A stretch of 34,592 nt of DNA from Pontibacter qinzhouensis (lineage in GTDB: Bacteria > Bacteroidota > Bacteroidia > Cytophagales > Hymenobacteraceae), in contig NZ_VRTY01000068.1 in the NCBI RefSeq assembly GCF_008017455.1, positions 1 through 34,592 of the forward strand, given 5' to 3'. The translations under genes and the position numbers were made by a program. Below are positions 13,534 through 21,865 of the stretch, piece after piece. The notes beneath the pieces are model-generated. The model did no database searches. It saw only the letters and a list, made by a program, of their open reading frames with translations, and had not been told where the DNA came from. Position 1 is the stretch's first letter; each line of letters starts with the position of its first letter.

Positions 13534-15432
13534 ATGGAAAATTTTGTAGTATCAGCGCGTAAATACCGTCCGGCCACGTTCGATAGCGTGGTGGGGCAGC
13601 ACCATATCACCAATACCCTCAAGAATGCCATTAGCAGCAACCACCTGGCGCAGGCATTTCTTTTCTGTGGGCCAAGAGGGGTGGGCAAAACCACCTGTGC
13701 CCGTATTCTGGCCAAAACCATTAACTGCCAGAACATAACACCCGAAGCCGAAGCCTGCAACGAGTGCGAGTCATGCCGTAGTTTTAATAATAACAGCTCT
13801 TTTAATATTCACGAACTCGATGCGGCCTCTAACAACTCTGTGGAGGACATCCGCAACCTGGTAGAGCAGGTGCGCTATGCGCCACAATCGGGGAAGTACA
13901 AAATCTATATTATAGATGAGGTGCACATGCTCTCGAACCAGGCCTTTAACGCGTTCCTGAAAACGCTGGAGGAACCGCCTGCCTACGCCATTTTTATCCT
14001 GGCGACCACCGAGCGCCACAAAATTATTCCTACCATCCTGTCGCGTTGCCAGATTTTTGATTTTAACCGCATCCGGATCGAGGACATGGTGCGGCACCTG
14101 GGCAATATTGCCAGCAAAGAAAACATACAGGCTGAGCCGGATGCACTGCACCTGATCTCGCAGAAAGCAGACGGTGCCTTGCGCGATGCGCTGTCTATTT
14201 TCGACCAGATGGTGACCTTTTCAGGCAGCAACATTACCTACCGGGCCACTGTTGATAACCTGCACATTCTCGATTACGACTACTACATACGCCTCACCGA
14301 TTACCTGCTCACGCAGAACCTGTCGGGCTCGCTGCTGCTCTTCGACGAGATTCTGAAGAACGGGTTTGATTCCCATAATTTCCTGATTGGCATTGGCGAG
14401 CATTTCCGTAGTCTGCTTGTGTGTAAAGATCCGGCTACGGTACAGCTGCTGGAGGTGTCGGACAACGTGAAAGCCAAGTATGCCGACCAATCGGCAAGAG
14501 CCTCGGTGTCGTTTCTGCTGTCGGGCCTGAATCTGGTGAGCACCTGCGACATGCACTACAAGAGCAGCAAAAACCAGCGCCTGCACGTGGAGCTATGCCT
14601 CATGAAAATGGCGCACCTGAATGCAGCCCTGAGTTTTGCACAGGAAGGAGCAGCAAACGGCGCATCGCCAAAAAAAGCTAATGTAGCGGCTCCGGCACCG
14701 GCCTCTACTGCAAACCAAGGTGCCGCCCCGGTGCCATCTGCACAACTGCAGCAACCTGCCTCGGGTAGTGTGCCATCGGCTGCTATGCAGCAGCAAGCTC
14801 AATCGCAACCTGCTGCCCCTGTGCCGTCTGCTGGCCTACAGCAGCCTCCGCAGCCCCAGCAGGTAACGCCAGACGCACACCTGGCACCGCCACAGGCAGC
14901 CACAGCGCCTCCGGTACCGGGCATGCAACGGCCGTCGGTGCCGGTGCCGCCGCAAAAGAAACTGAGCAAAATTCCAAGCTTAAAAGACCTGCACCAGCAA
15001 ACCCAAAATCCTGTTGCTGCCGTGGCTACCGCCGAAGAAGAAGAGGAAGTATATAGCGGTGCCATTGCTCCCGTAGATCCTGCTAAACTGCGATCGGTGT
15101 GGGTTGATATTCTGCGCAGAAAGAAGTCGGAAAACATGATGGAGTTTACGCTTCTGAACCGGCCTTACCACATCAGCGACCAGAACGAGGTGCTGCTGCA
15201 TGTAGAGAACCCGGTGCTGATAGACCAGTTTGCCAGCGTGCGCCCGGCCTTGTTGCAGGAACTGAAGGAGCGCCTGCAGAACCGCAGCATAAAACTGCGT
15301 GCCGAAGTAATGGAAGTACAGGACGAAGGGCGCAAACTATACACGTCGCAAGATAAATTTAACTATTTGGCCGAGAAATTTCCGATACTCGTCGATATTA
15401 AACAACGTTTCGGATTAGATACTGACTTTTAA
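13534..15432 (+). CDS. dnaX: DNA polymerase III subunits gamma and tau
   Basis: 632 residues from the ATG at 13534 (MENFVVSARKYRP); the TTG at 13516 would add six residues with no family match. It is the ATPase of the clamp loader: Walker A GPRGVGKT (46-53), zinc-binding cysteines at 65, 75, 78 and 81, DEVHMLS from 128, LATTERHKI and the SRC sensor motif (ILSRC). Residues about 375-490 form a Pro/Gln/Ala linker with PVPSAQLQQP-like units. The C-terminal 130 residues (from about 500) would be the tau-specific part that binds the polymerase. A slippery heptamer with an immediate -1 stop at codon 382 suggests that a short gamma form is also made (see the separate entry). Monocistronic as far as can be seen. 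Confidence 0.95.
   Translation: MENFVVSARKYRPATFDSVVGQHHITNTLKNAISSNHLAQAFLFCGPRGVGKTTCARILAKTINCQNITPEAEACNECESCRSFNNNSSFNIHELDAASNNSVEDIRNLVEQVRYAPQSGKYKIYIIDEVHMLSNQAFNAFLKTLEEPPAYAIFILATTERHKIIPTILSRCQIFDFNRIRIEDMVRHLGNIASKENIQAEPDALHLISQKADGALRDALSIFDQMVTFSGSNITYRATVDNLHILDYDYYIRLTDYLLTQNLSGSLLLFDEILKNGFDSHNFLIGIGEHFRSLLVCKDPATVQLLEVSDNVKAKYADQSARASVSFLLSGLNLVSTCDMHYKSSKNQRLHVELCLMKMAHLNAALSFAQEGAANGASPKKANVAAPAPASTANQGAAPVPSAQLQQPASGSVPSAAMQQQAQSQPAAPVPSAGLQQPPQPQQVTPDAHLAPPQAATAPPVPGMQRPSVPVPPQKKLSKIPSLKDLHQQTQNPVAAVATAEEEEEVYSGAIAPVDPAKLRSVWVDILRRKKSENMMEFTLLNRPYHISDQNEVLLHVENPVLIDQFASVRPALLQELKERLQNRSIKLRAEVMEVQDEGRKLYTSQDKFNYLAEKFPILVDIKQRFGLDTDF
14670..14735 (+). promoter_or_regulatory. 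Probable programmed -1 frameshift signal in dnaX
   Basis: The in-frame codons CCA AAA AAA hold the heptamer A AAA AAA (14670-14676), a canonical X XXY YYZ slip site. After a -1 slip the next codons are AGC and TAA (stop at 14679-14681), giving a 382-residue product truncated just after the ATPase/collar domains. Downstream, GGCACCGG (14694-14701) can pair with CCGGTGCC (14728-14735), or CGGCACC (14693-14699) with GGTGCCG (14719-14725). Upstream is a purine-rich GGAAGGAG (14643-14650). E. coli dnaX makes gamma by the same logic. Transcript slippage on the A7 run is an alternative. Confidence 0.68.
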
Positions 15433-15556
15433 TTCCGGAAAAGTTTATATTTGCTTAGAGGCTTCGCCTAATTCAAAATTTGAAATTATGAATTGAGGGA
15501 GCTGCGAACATTCTGCATATTCTTTCATTCTGTAAATTTTGATTCAGACAAATATT

Positions 15557-15618
15557 TTGCCCCTAAGCCTTATCAGTAGGAAAAAGTCTTTGGAAGGGCA
15601 AAATCATTAGAATAATTT
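15557..15618 (+). repeat. Repeat B, copy 6, preceded by a degenerate C repeat
   Basis: TTTTGCCCCTAAG at the left pairs with GGAAGGGCAAAA (15592-15603) as a hairpin, followed by TCATTAGAATAATTT. GATTCAGACAA (15541-15551) just upstream is the tail of a decayed C unit. With the inverted repeat at 15631-15724 this fills the 369-base gap between dnaX and the M16 gene; no gene is seen there. Confidence 0.75.
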
Positions 15619-15630
15619 GGGGTAGCCCAA

Positions 15631-15724
15631 ACCTCGCAGCGTGCGCAGCTCCTCCGAGTGTTTCATTTGGAGACGCTTCTGCTATACCTCCAGACGCTCG
15701 CAGGAGCTGCGCACACTGCGAGGT
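15631..15724. repeat. 94-bp GC-rich inverted repeat
   Basis: Arms of 28 bases, 15631-15658 (starting ACCTCGCAGCGTGCGCAGCT) and 15697-15724 (ending GCACACTGCGAGGT), match with two mismatches around a 38-base loop that contains GGAG/CTCC. TCTTTT follows the right arm. It could act as a strong hairpin or terminator, or be a small palindromic element. No flanking target duplication. Confidence 0.75.
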
Positions 15725-15801
15725 CTTTTCTGTAGATCCGCCATTATCTTGAAAAAATCAAGCATCTTACATCTAGTACCTAACACCTAGCAACTAACTC
15801 T

Positions 15802-18774
15802 ATGATCATGAAAAAAGGAATGTCGTTGTTTCTGATTGCGTTAGCTTTCACGTTTACGCAATGTAAGAACGAAGCCTATCAGGCACAGTCTACCACTGCA
15901 GCTACGGCAACTGCTACAGCAGAACCGGCTCAGAAAGAATACAAATACGAAACCGTTCCGAATGATCCGCTAAACGCCCGTATCTACACCCTGGAAAACG
16001 GCCTGAAAGTGTACCTGACGGATTATGAAGATGCGCCTCGTATACAAACTTACATAGCCGTACGCGCCGGTAGCAAAAACGATCCGGCCAATGCCACTGG
16101 TCTGGCGCACTACCTGGAGCACATGGTGTTTAAAGGCACTACCCAACTTGGTACGCAGAACTGGGAGAAGGAAAAAGCGGAGCTGGATAAGATCGAGGCG
16201 CTTTATGAGCAACACCGTAATACCACTGATGCGGCTGTCCGCAAGAAAATTTATCACCAGATAGACAGCATTTCGGGTGTAGCCGCCACTTTTGCAGTGG
16301 CAAACGAGTACGACAAAATATTGGGTGCTATCGGGGCAAAAGGCACCAATGCTTACACGTCGGTAGAGCAAACGGTGTATACCAACGATATTCCGGCTAA
16401 CCAGCTGGAGCGTTGGGTGGCTTTGGAGGCCGACCGTTTTGGCGAGCTGGTGCCGCGCCTGTTCCACACGGAACTGGAGGCCGTGTACGAAGAGAAGAAC
16501 CGCTCCCTCGACAACGACGGCTGGAAAATGTACGAAGCGCTGAATTCCGGTCTTTTCCCGACACACCAGTACGGCACCCAAACCACCATCGGCACCATCG
16601 AACACCTCAAAAACCCGTCTATCACCGAAATCAAAAAGTATTTCGACCAGTACTATGTGCCCAACAACATGGCGGTAGCACTGAGCGGCGACATCGATTT
16701 TGACGAGACGATCCGGATTATTGATGCGCATTTCGGAAAACTGAAGAACAAGCCGGTGCCTGCCTTTACCGTAGCACAGGAAAAACCAATTGCGCAACCA
16801 GTAGTGAAAGAGGTTGTAGGGCCAAGCGCTGAGTCTATTGCCATTGGGTACCGTTTCCCGGGCATGAGTTCCCGCGATGCGCTTGTTTTGAGTATGATCA
16901 GCAATATTTTATACAATGGCCAGGCTGGCCTGATAGACCTGAACCTGAACCAGCAACAAAAAGTGCTGCAGGCCTACGGCTACGACAACCAGATGAAAGA
17001 CTACTCGGTTTTCAGGTTGGGTGGTTCGCCACGCCAGGGACAAAGCCTGGATGAGGTGAAAAAACTGCTGCTGGCGCAGGTAGAGATCGTGAAGCAAGGC
17101 AAGTTTGAGGATTGGCTGATTCCTGCAGTCGTGAACGATTACAAAATTACGCTCATGCAGGAATATGAAAACAACAATAACCGCGCAGATGCTTTTGTAA
17201 CGGCCTTTGTTAACGACATGGACTGGAAAACGTATGTGAACCGTCCGGAAGAATTTGCCAAGATCACGAAGCAGGACGTAATGGAGGTGGCCAGCAAATA
17301 CCTGAACGACAACTACGTGCTGGTATACAAGCGCACCGATAAAAATGCGGAAGTAGCCAAAGTAGAAAAACCGACTATTACGCCTGTGCCTGTAAACCGC
17401 GATGCGCAGTCGGCCTACTACAAAGCGTTTATGGCTGCTGATGCCCCGGCACTTTCTCCGGTTTTCGTGGATTACAAAACCGACATTAAAGAAGAGAAGC
17501 TGAAAAACGATATTCCGCTGCTGTACACCCAGAACAAGGAGAATGGACTGTTCCAGCTCTACTACATCCTGGATATGGGCACCAACAACGATCCCAAGCT
17601 GGGCATGGCCGTTAACTACCTGCGCTACCTAGGCAACGATAAGTTTAGTGCCGAAGAACTGAAAAAAGAGTTTTTCAAACTAGGAACATCCTTCAACGTG
17701 TCTACTTCCGGCGACCAGGTGTATGTAACGCTATCTGGGCTGGATGAGAACTTTGAAGAAGCACTGGCACTGTTCGAAAACACACTGCAAAATCCGAAGC
17801 CAGACCAGGAGGCCCTGAAAGATATGGTAGACGGCGTACTTAAATCTCGCGCCGATGCCAAGCTCAACAAAAGCGTGATCCTGAACCAGGCGCTGGTAAA
17901 TTTTGCAAAATACGGCCCCAAAAATCCTTTCACCACCAACCTCACCGAAAAGCAGCTGAAGGCCGTGAAACCGCAGGAACTGGTCAGCATCATCAAGAGT
18001 ATTCCGACTTACGAGCACCGTGTACTGTACTATGGTCCACGTGAAACACCTGCTATTGTAGCGGCTCTGAACACCGGTCATCAGGTGCCTGCCAAACTAA
18101 AAGCAGTTCCTGCCGAAAAGGTATATGCTGAACTGGAAATTAAGAAGCCAGCCGTATATTGGGTAGATTATAACATGGTGCAGGCCGAACTGCTCTTCCT
18201 GACCAAATCGCTGCCTTACGACAAAACCATGGTGCCAACTGCCCGCTTGTATAACGAGTATTTCGGTGGCGGTATGTCGTCTATCGTGTTTCAGGAATTG
18301 CGCGAGTCTAAGGCGCTGGCTTATTCGGCTTACTCGGCCTACAGCACAGCTACTAAAAAAGACCGTTCTAACTACAACCTGTCGTACATCGGCACGCAAG
18401 CCGACAAATTACCGGAAGCCATGGTAGGCATGCAGGAGCTGCTGAACAATATGCCACTTGCCGACGAGAACTTTGCCAATGCCAAAGCCTCGCTACGAAA
18501 CAGCATCTCCTCAGAACGCATCACGAAATCCTCTATCCTGTTCGACTATGAGCGTGCCAAGCGCCTCGGCCTCGACTACGACATCCGCCGCGATGTGTAC
18601 GAAAGCGCCAACAGCCTTACCTTTTCGCAGCTGCAGGAGTTTCAGCAGAAATATATCAAAGGCCAGCCCCAAGCCATCCTGGTAATCGGCTCCAAAGATC
18701 GTCTGAACTTTAAGGAACTGGCAAAATACGGACAGGTGAAGCAGCTGCAGCTAGAGGAAATTTTTGGCTATTAA
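15802..18774 (+). CDS. M16 family zinc metallopeptidase lipoprotein
   Basis: 990 residues, the two-domain M16 (insulinase/pitrilysin) arrangement. Residues 1-20 form a signal segment and Cys21 a probable lipidation site (FTFTQC), so it is likely a lipoprotein facing the periplasm. The inverted zinc motif HYLEH is at 103-107 (His103, Glu106, His107); the third ligand is expected in the Glu-rich FHTELEAVYEEKNRS (221-235). About 40 residues of charged helix (120-165) are inserted between the two parts, longer than in mitochondrial processing peptidase. The second M16 half (from about 560) lacks HxxEH and has YFGGGMSSIVFQELRESKALAYS, the typical inactive C-lobe. It degrades peptides; the substrate is unknown. 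ATGATCATG offers two starts; either gives the signal peptide. Confidence 0.92.
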   Translation: MIMKKGMSLFLIALAFTFTQCKNEAYQAQSTTAATATATAEPAQKEYKYETVPNDPLNARIYTLENGLKVYLTDYEDAPRIQTYIAVRAGSKNDPANATGLAHYLEHMVFKGTTQLGTQNWEKEKAELDKIEALYEQHRNTTDAAVRKKIYHQIDSISGVAATFAVANEYDKILGAIGAKGTNAYTSVEQTVYTNDIPANQLERWVALEADRFGELVPRLFHTELEAVYEEKNRSLDNDGWKMYEALNSGLFPTHQYGTQTTIGTIEHLKNPSITEIKKYFDQYYVPNNMAVALSGDIDFDETIRIIDAHFGKLKNKPVPAFTVAQEKPIAQPVVKEVVGPSAESIAIGYRFPGMSSRDALVLSMISNILYNGQAGLIDLNLNQQQKVLQAYGYDNQMKDYSVFRLGGSPRQGQSLDEVKKLLLAQVEIVKQGKFEDWLIPAVVNDYKITLMQEYENNNNRADAFVTAFVNDMDWKTYVNRPEEFAKITKQDVMEVASKYLNDNYVLVYKRTDKNAEVAKVEKPTITPVPVNRDAQSAYYKAFMAADAPALSPVFVDYKTDIKEEKLKNDIPLLYTQNKENGLFQLYYILDMGTNNDPKLGMAVNYLRYLGNDKFSAEELKKEFFKLGTSFNVSTSGDQVYVTLSGLDENFEEALALFENTLQNPKPDQEALKDMVDGVLKSRADAKLNKSVILNQALVNFAKYGPKNPFTTNLTEKQLKAVKPQELVSIIKSIPTYEHRVLYYGPRETPAIVAALNTGHQVPAKLKAVPAEKVYAELEIKKPAVYWVDYNMVQAELLFLTKSLPYDKTMVPTARLYNEYFGGGMSSIVFQELRESKALAYSAYSAYSTATKKDRSNYNLSYIGTQADKLPEAMVGMQELLNNMPLADENFANAKASLRNSISSERITKSSILFDYERAKRLGLDYDIRRDVYESANSLTFSQLQEFQQKYIKGQPQAILVIGSKDRLNFKELAKYGQVKQLQLEEIFGY

Positions 18775-18775
18775 A

Positions 18776-18808
18776 GCTCTGGAAGGGCAATTTCATTAAA
18801 ATAATTTA
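18776..18808 (+). repeat. Repeat B, copy 7, directly after the M16 stop
   Basis: GCTCTGGAAGGGCAATTTC followed by ATTAAAATAATTT (one change from the usual ATTAGAATAATTT). It begins two bases after the M16 stop codon. Confidence 0.72.
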
Positions 18809-18819
18809 AGAACAGTAGT

Positions 18820-18852
18820 AGGGGCAGCCAGTTATGGTTGCCCCTGTTTGTT
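18820..18852 (+). terminator. Intrinsic terminator of the M16 gene
   Basis: AGGGGCAGCCA (18820-18830) pairs with TGGTTGCCCCT (18835-18845) with one G-T pair, loop GTTA, then GTTTGTTT. Confidence 0.85.
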
Positions 18853-19051
18853 TAGGGCTGTTTGTGTTTCTGAAATATTTGAATGAAAATGGCTTCTCTG
18901 ATTGGCTGCTGTTGCTCTTATTGCTGCACTGTAAGATTTAAAATTTTCCAACTTAAAGTTCAGGAATGAAAGTTGCTTCCGGAACAGGGACTACAGCTTC
19001 CCACTAAATCAGCCATATAAACATCATCGGAATTAATATCGTAATAAAGCT

Positions 19052-20797
19052 ATGCTCACATTACAAAACTTCGAATCAGATATCTATTCTACCATTCTGC
19101 AAAGAGGAAAACAGTATTACAGCCAGAAGACAGTTGTCTGGCTGGAGGAAACCGAAGAGAACATTTGGCAGGCAGAAGTAGAAGGCTCCGAAACGTACGA
19201 AGTAGAATTAATGCTTGTCGATAAAGAGGAAATCAGCGACTACTCCTGCGACTGCCCCTACGATGGTGAGATGTGCAAACACGTAGTGGCGGTGCTGTAT
19301 GCAGTGCGGGCAGAACTAAAGAAGCCGCGAAGTAAGCAGCAAGACAGGAAAGTTGGCAGAAATGTGTTTGAGAACCTGTTGCAATCTATCAGCCTGAAAG
19401 AGTATCAGGATTTTATCCGTCATTACGTGGCCAAAGACAAAGACTTTAAAACCGAGTTCGAGCTGTTTTTTGCGGATAAGGATGAGCGGATAGATGTTGA
19501 AAAGAAATATGGCGATTTAATTCAGAAGATTATCCGAAAGCACAGCGACCATGGTTATGTAGATTACCGTGCTTCCTACAGTTTATCAAGAGATATGGAT
19601 AAGCTGCTGGCTAGCGGCAACGATTTTGTTAAGAAATACAATTACCAGGATGCCTTCTCCTTTGCCAAAGCAGTGCTGAAGCCCATGATGGAGACCATTA
19701 CCCAGGCCGATGACTCTTCCGGAAATTTAGGTGAAACATTAAACAACATCATCGAACTTATAGAAGACATAGCCAATGCCGAAGAAGCCACTTTAGAACT
19801 GAAACTGGAAGTGTTTGAATTTCTGCAGCAAGAGCTAAGCGACAAGCAATATTTTGATTATGGAGATATGGGCTATGAGCTGTTCTCTGTTTACGAAAAT
19901 CTGGCCATACAACTGCGACTGTCGGAGGAATTTTTAGACTTTGCAGATGCCCAGATTCGTAAACTGACAGGCCCGTACGACACCTACCGGAGAGAATTTT
20001 ACCAGAAACGCAAAATTGAGTTCTTAGCCGCAATTGGCAACACCGATGAAGCCGAAGAACTGGTGCAGCAGAGCCTGGATATTGTGGAAGTGCGGCAGGC
20101 AGTAGTAGAGAAAGCTATTGCGAAAAAGGATTATGAATCGGCAAAGAAACTGATTGCCGAAGGCATAAAGGTAGCCGAGAACAAGAACCATCCGGGCACA
20201 GTTACGGCATGGCAAAAAGAACTATTAAAAATAGCCGCTTTAGAGAAAGATACTGAAACCATCAGACACCATGCCCGCCACCTGGCTTTCGATACTTGGT
20301 TTAGTGCGGAATTTTATAAGCAATGGAAAGCCACTTACAGCCAGGCCGAGTGGAAGGAGGTAATTGAAAAATACATTGCCGAAACCAGCGAGAAAATAAT
20401 GAAAACCTGGGACAGCGAGAAGAACAAGTATTGGAAACCGGCTCACCCGCCTTTGCTGGAAAAGTTATCTCCGATCTACATTCAGGAGCACTACTGGGAC
20501 AGGCTGCTGGCACTGGTGCAAAAAGAAAAAAGCCTTGCAACCACCTTAAGCTATCATAAATATTTAGCTCCGCATTACCCCGCCGAATTGCTGAAAATTT
20601 ACTTGCCAGCTTTTGAGAAAGCAGGGCAAGAAGCTAATGGAAGAGGCGCATACGCCGACCTGGCAAGTAAAATGAAACAGGTAATGAAGGATATCCCGGA
20701 AGGAAAAGCCAAAATACAGGAAATAGCCCGTAGCCTGAAAGCCCAGTTTCCGCGCCGCCCTGCTATGCAGGAGGAACTGAACAAAATTTTAAAATAG
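19052..20797 (+). CDS. SWIM zinc-finger protein
   Basis: 581 residues. Near the N-terminus CDCPYDGEMCKH gives the SWIM pattern CxC...CxH (Cys66, Cys68, Cys75, His77), preceded by the usual FESDIYSTILQRGKQYY region seen in bacterial SWIM proteins. The remaining 480 residues are helical, Glu/Lys-rich and repeat-like (tetratricopeptide-type arrays in relatives), with no helicase domain although some SWIM proteins are fused to SNF2. SWIM fingers bind DNA or protein; the role here is unknown. The following CcbP-like gene starts four bases after the stop, so the two are probably one operon. I see no strong promoter in the 200 bases upstream. Confidence 0.85.
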   Translation: MLTLQNFESDIYSTILQRGKQYYSQKTVVWLEETEENIWQAEVEGSETYEVELMLVDKEEISDYSCDCPYDGEMCKHVVAVLYAVRAELKKPRSKQQDRKVGRNVFENLLQSISLKEYQDFIRHYVAKDKDFKTEFELFFADKDERIDVEKKYGDLIQKIIRKHSDHGYVDYRASYSLSRDMDKLLASGNDFVKKYNYQDAFSFAKAVLKPMMETITQADDSSGNLGETLNNIIELIEDIANAEEATLELKLEVFEFLQQELSDKQYFDYGDMGYELFSVYENLAIQLRLSEEFLDFADAQIRKLTGPYDTYRREFYQKRKIEFLAAIGNTDEAEELVQQSLDIVEVRQAVVEKAIAKKDYESAKKLIAEGIKVAENKNHPGTVTAWQKELLKIAALEKDTETIRHHARHLAFDTWFSAEFYKQWKATYSQAEWKEVIEKYIAETSEKIMKTWDSEKNKYWKPAHPPLLEKLSPIYIQEHYWDRLLALVQKEKSLATTLSYHKYLAPHYPAELLKIYLPAFEKAGQEANGRGAYADLASKMKQVMKDIPEGKAKIQEIARSLKAQFPRRPAMQEELNKILK

Positions 20798-20801
20798 AGC
20801 C

Positions 20802-21149
20802 ATGCTGACAAAGGAAGAGATACAGCATAAGATTGACTATGAGATTATAGTTGACTGCTACGACGAGACAGAAGTGAGCATGGGCTGGTACTATTTTTTC
20901 GAGGAAAACCTGGAGTTTCCTTTTAAAGCTACCGTGCCGCTCAGAAAAAAAGATGGTAGCACCGAAATAAAGGTAGTAAAAGTTGTAGCCCTGGCCAGCG
21001 ATGAAGAAGGTATCACAGACAATGATTTTGAACTGGAGATAGAAAATGGAGAATACCTGATGGATGTTTCCTACTCCGAGCTAACCAACATAAAAGCTTC
21101 TGCCCAGACGAGGGAGGCGTTTCAGATTTGGGATTTTTGGGTGAAGTGA
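20802..21149 (+). CDS. Small acidic CcbP-like calcium-binding family protein
   Basis: 115 residues, acidic. GWYYFFEENLEFPFKATV (28-45), followed by a Lys-rich strand and an Asp/Glu-rich segment (SDEEGITDNDFELEIENGEY), resembles the CcbP calcium-binding family (PF11535; the cyanobacterial member buffers Ca2+ during heterocyst formation). The acidic patch would be the metal site. No heterocyst context exists here, so only the fold and possible Ca2+ binding are proposed. It is spaced four bases from the SWIM gene and likely cotranslated. Confidence 0.62.
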   Translation: MLTKEEIQHKIDYEIIVDCYDETEVSMGWYYFFEENLEFPFKATVPLRKKDGSTEIKVVKVVALASDEEGITDNDFELEIENGEYLMDVSYSELTNIKASAQTREAFQIWDFWVK

Positions 21150-21182
21150 GAGAATACTTTGGTTCTATGCCCTAACAGCCAT

Positions 21183-21397
21183 CGCTGTTTATAGTCTTCC
21201 GAAGGAGGACTTCAAACTATTAAATGATGCAGGAGGAACTCTGTTCCGCGCAAGTAGGATGAACGTGCCTTAGTTGAGGCTGTTTGTTTTGCAGCTGTTC
21301 CTTTTATTAAGTTTTACTGCAGGTTGCCAGCAGGAAGTCGGAGACTTCCATTATCATTTTTAATTTGCAGTCTCCCTGCGGAAGACTGCAAACAGCG
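21183..21397. repeat. Repeat family A, copy 2
   Basis: 215 bp. The left end (CGCTGTTTATAGTCTTCCG, then AGGAGGACTTCAAAC, 21183-21217) and right end (GCAGTCTCCCTGCGGAAGAC, then AAACAGCG, to 21397) are imperfect inverted repeats of about 35 bp. Centre: GGAGGAACTCTGTTCCGCGC (21232-21251), shared with copies 1 and 3. It abuts the group II intron remnant with no gap. With that remnant it fills the 404-base gap before higA. Confidence 0.78.
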
Positions 21398-21448
21398 GGG
21401 TACGAATCACTGCTCGACTACTACAGAAAAGTAGCTCCACAACTTAAC

Positions 21449-21535
21449 GAACCGCTGTATGCGAGACCCGCATGTACAGTGGTGTGAGAGGCGCACCCCG
21501 TCAGTTAACGCTGGCGGGGCCGTCTACTCGACTAC
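21449..21535 (+). ncRNA. Orphan 3' end of a group II intron (domains V and VI)
   Basis: GAACCGCTGTATGCG (21449-21463), a short loop, then CGCATGTACAGTGGT (21469-21483) forms a 34-nt-class hairpin with a two-base bulge in the 3' arm, the hallmark of domain V. CCCCGTCAG (21496-21504) with CTGGCGGGG (21511-21519) follows as domain VI, and the intron would end near GTCTAC (21522-21527). No reverse transcriptase frame or domain I-IV is present upstream: repeat A stands there instead. This is an inactive, 5'-truncated intron. It points opposite to the higBA genes. Confidence 0.68.
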
Positions 21536-21553
21536 GGGGTAGTAATTTTTCTT

Positions 21554-21865
21554 TTACAGCTCAATGGAGATTTTCACTTTTCCGCCCAAGCCTTTTTCAA
21601 CTATATCGAATAAGGTTTTCAGAGTAAGGTTACTTCCGTCATTTTCAACTCTTGAAATATAAGTTCTTTTCTTATCAATGATTTCGCCTAATTCCTGCTG
21701 GGTAAGATGCCTTGCTTCACGTGCCTTTTTTAATTCAAGTCCTATCTTGAATGATTCAAACTCCCTATCCAGGTTATCGCGTCTCTCTGTTCCCTTAACT
21801 CCGTACACTCTGTTCTTGATGTCTGCCCAAGAGCTAACTTCTTTTTGATTATTTTTTCCCTTCAT
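21554..21865 (-). CDS. higA: HigA-type antitoxin, XRE family
   Basis: 103 residues. The C-terminal half holds an XRE helix-turn-helix: ARHLTQQELGEIIDKKRTYI followed by SRVENDGSNLTLKTLFDI. It neutralises the partner toxin and probably represses the operon. It overlaps the toxin gene end by 17 bases (toxin first, antitoxin second), the order typical of higBA rather than relBE. AT-rich, unlike neighbouring core genes. Its downstream side meets the antiparallel intron remnant. Confidence 0.85.
   Translation of the reverse strand: MKGKNNQKEVSSWADIKNRVYGVKGTERRDNLDREFESFKIGLELKKAREARHLTQQELGEIIDKKRTYISRVENDGSNLTLKTLFDIVEKGLGGKVKISIEL

Noticed and set aside
15446..15453. TATATTTG box just after dnaX as a promoter
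   Set aside because: No -33 element and no gene for 350 bases downstream; it may be chance in AT-rich DNA.
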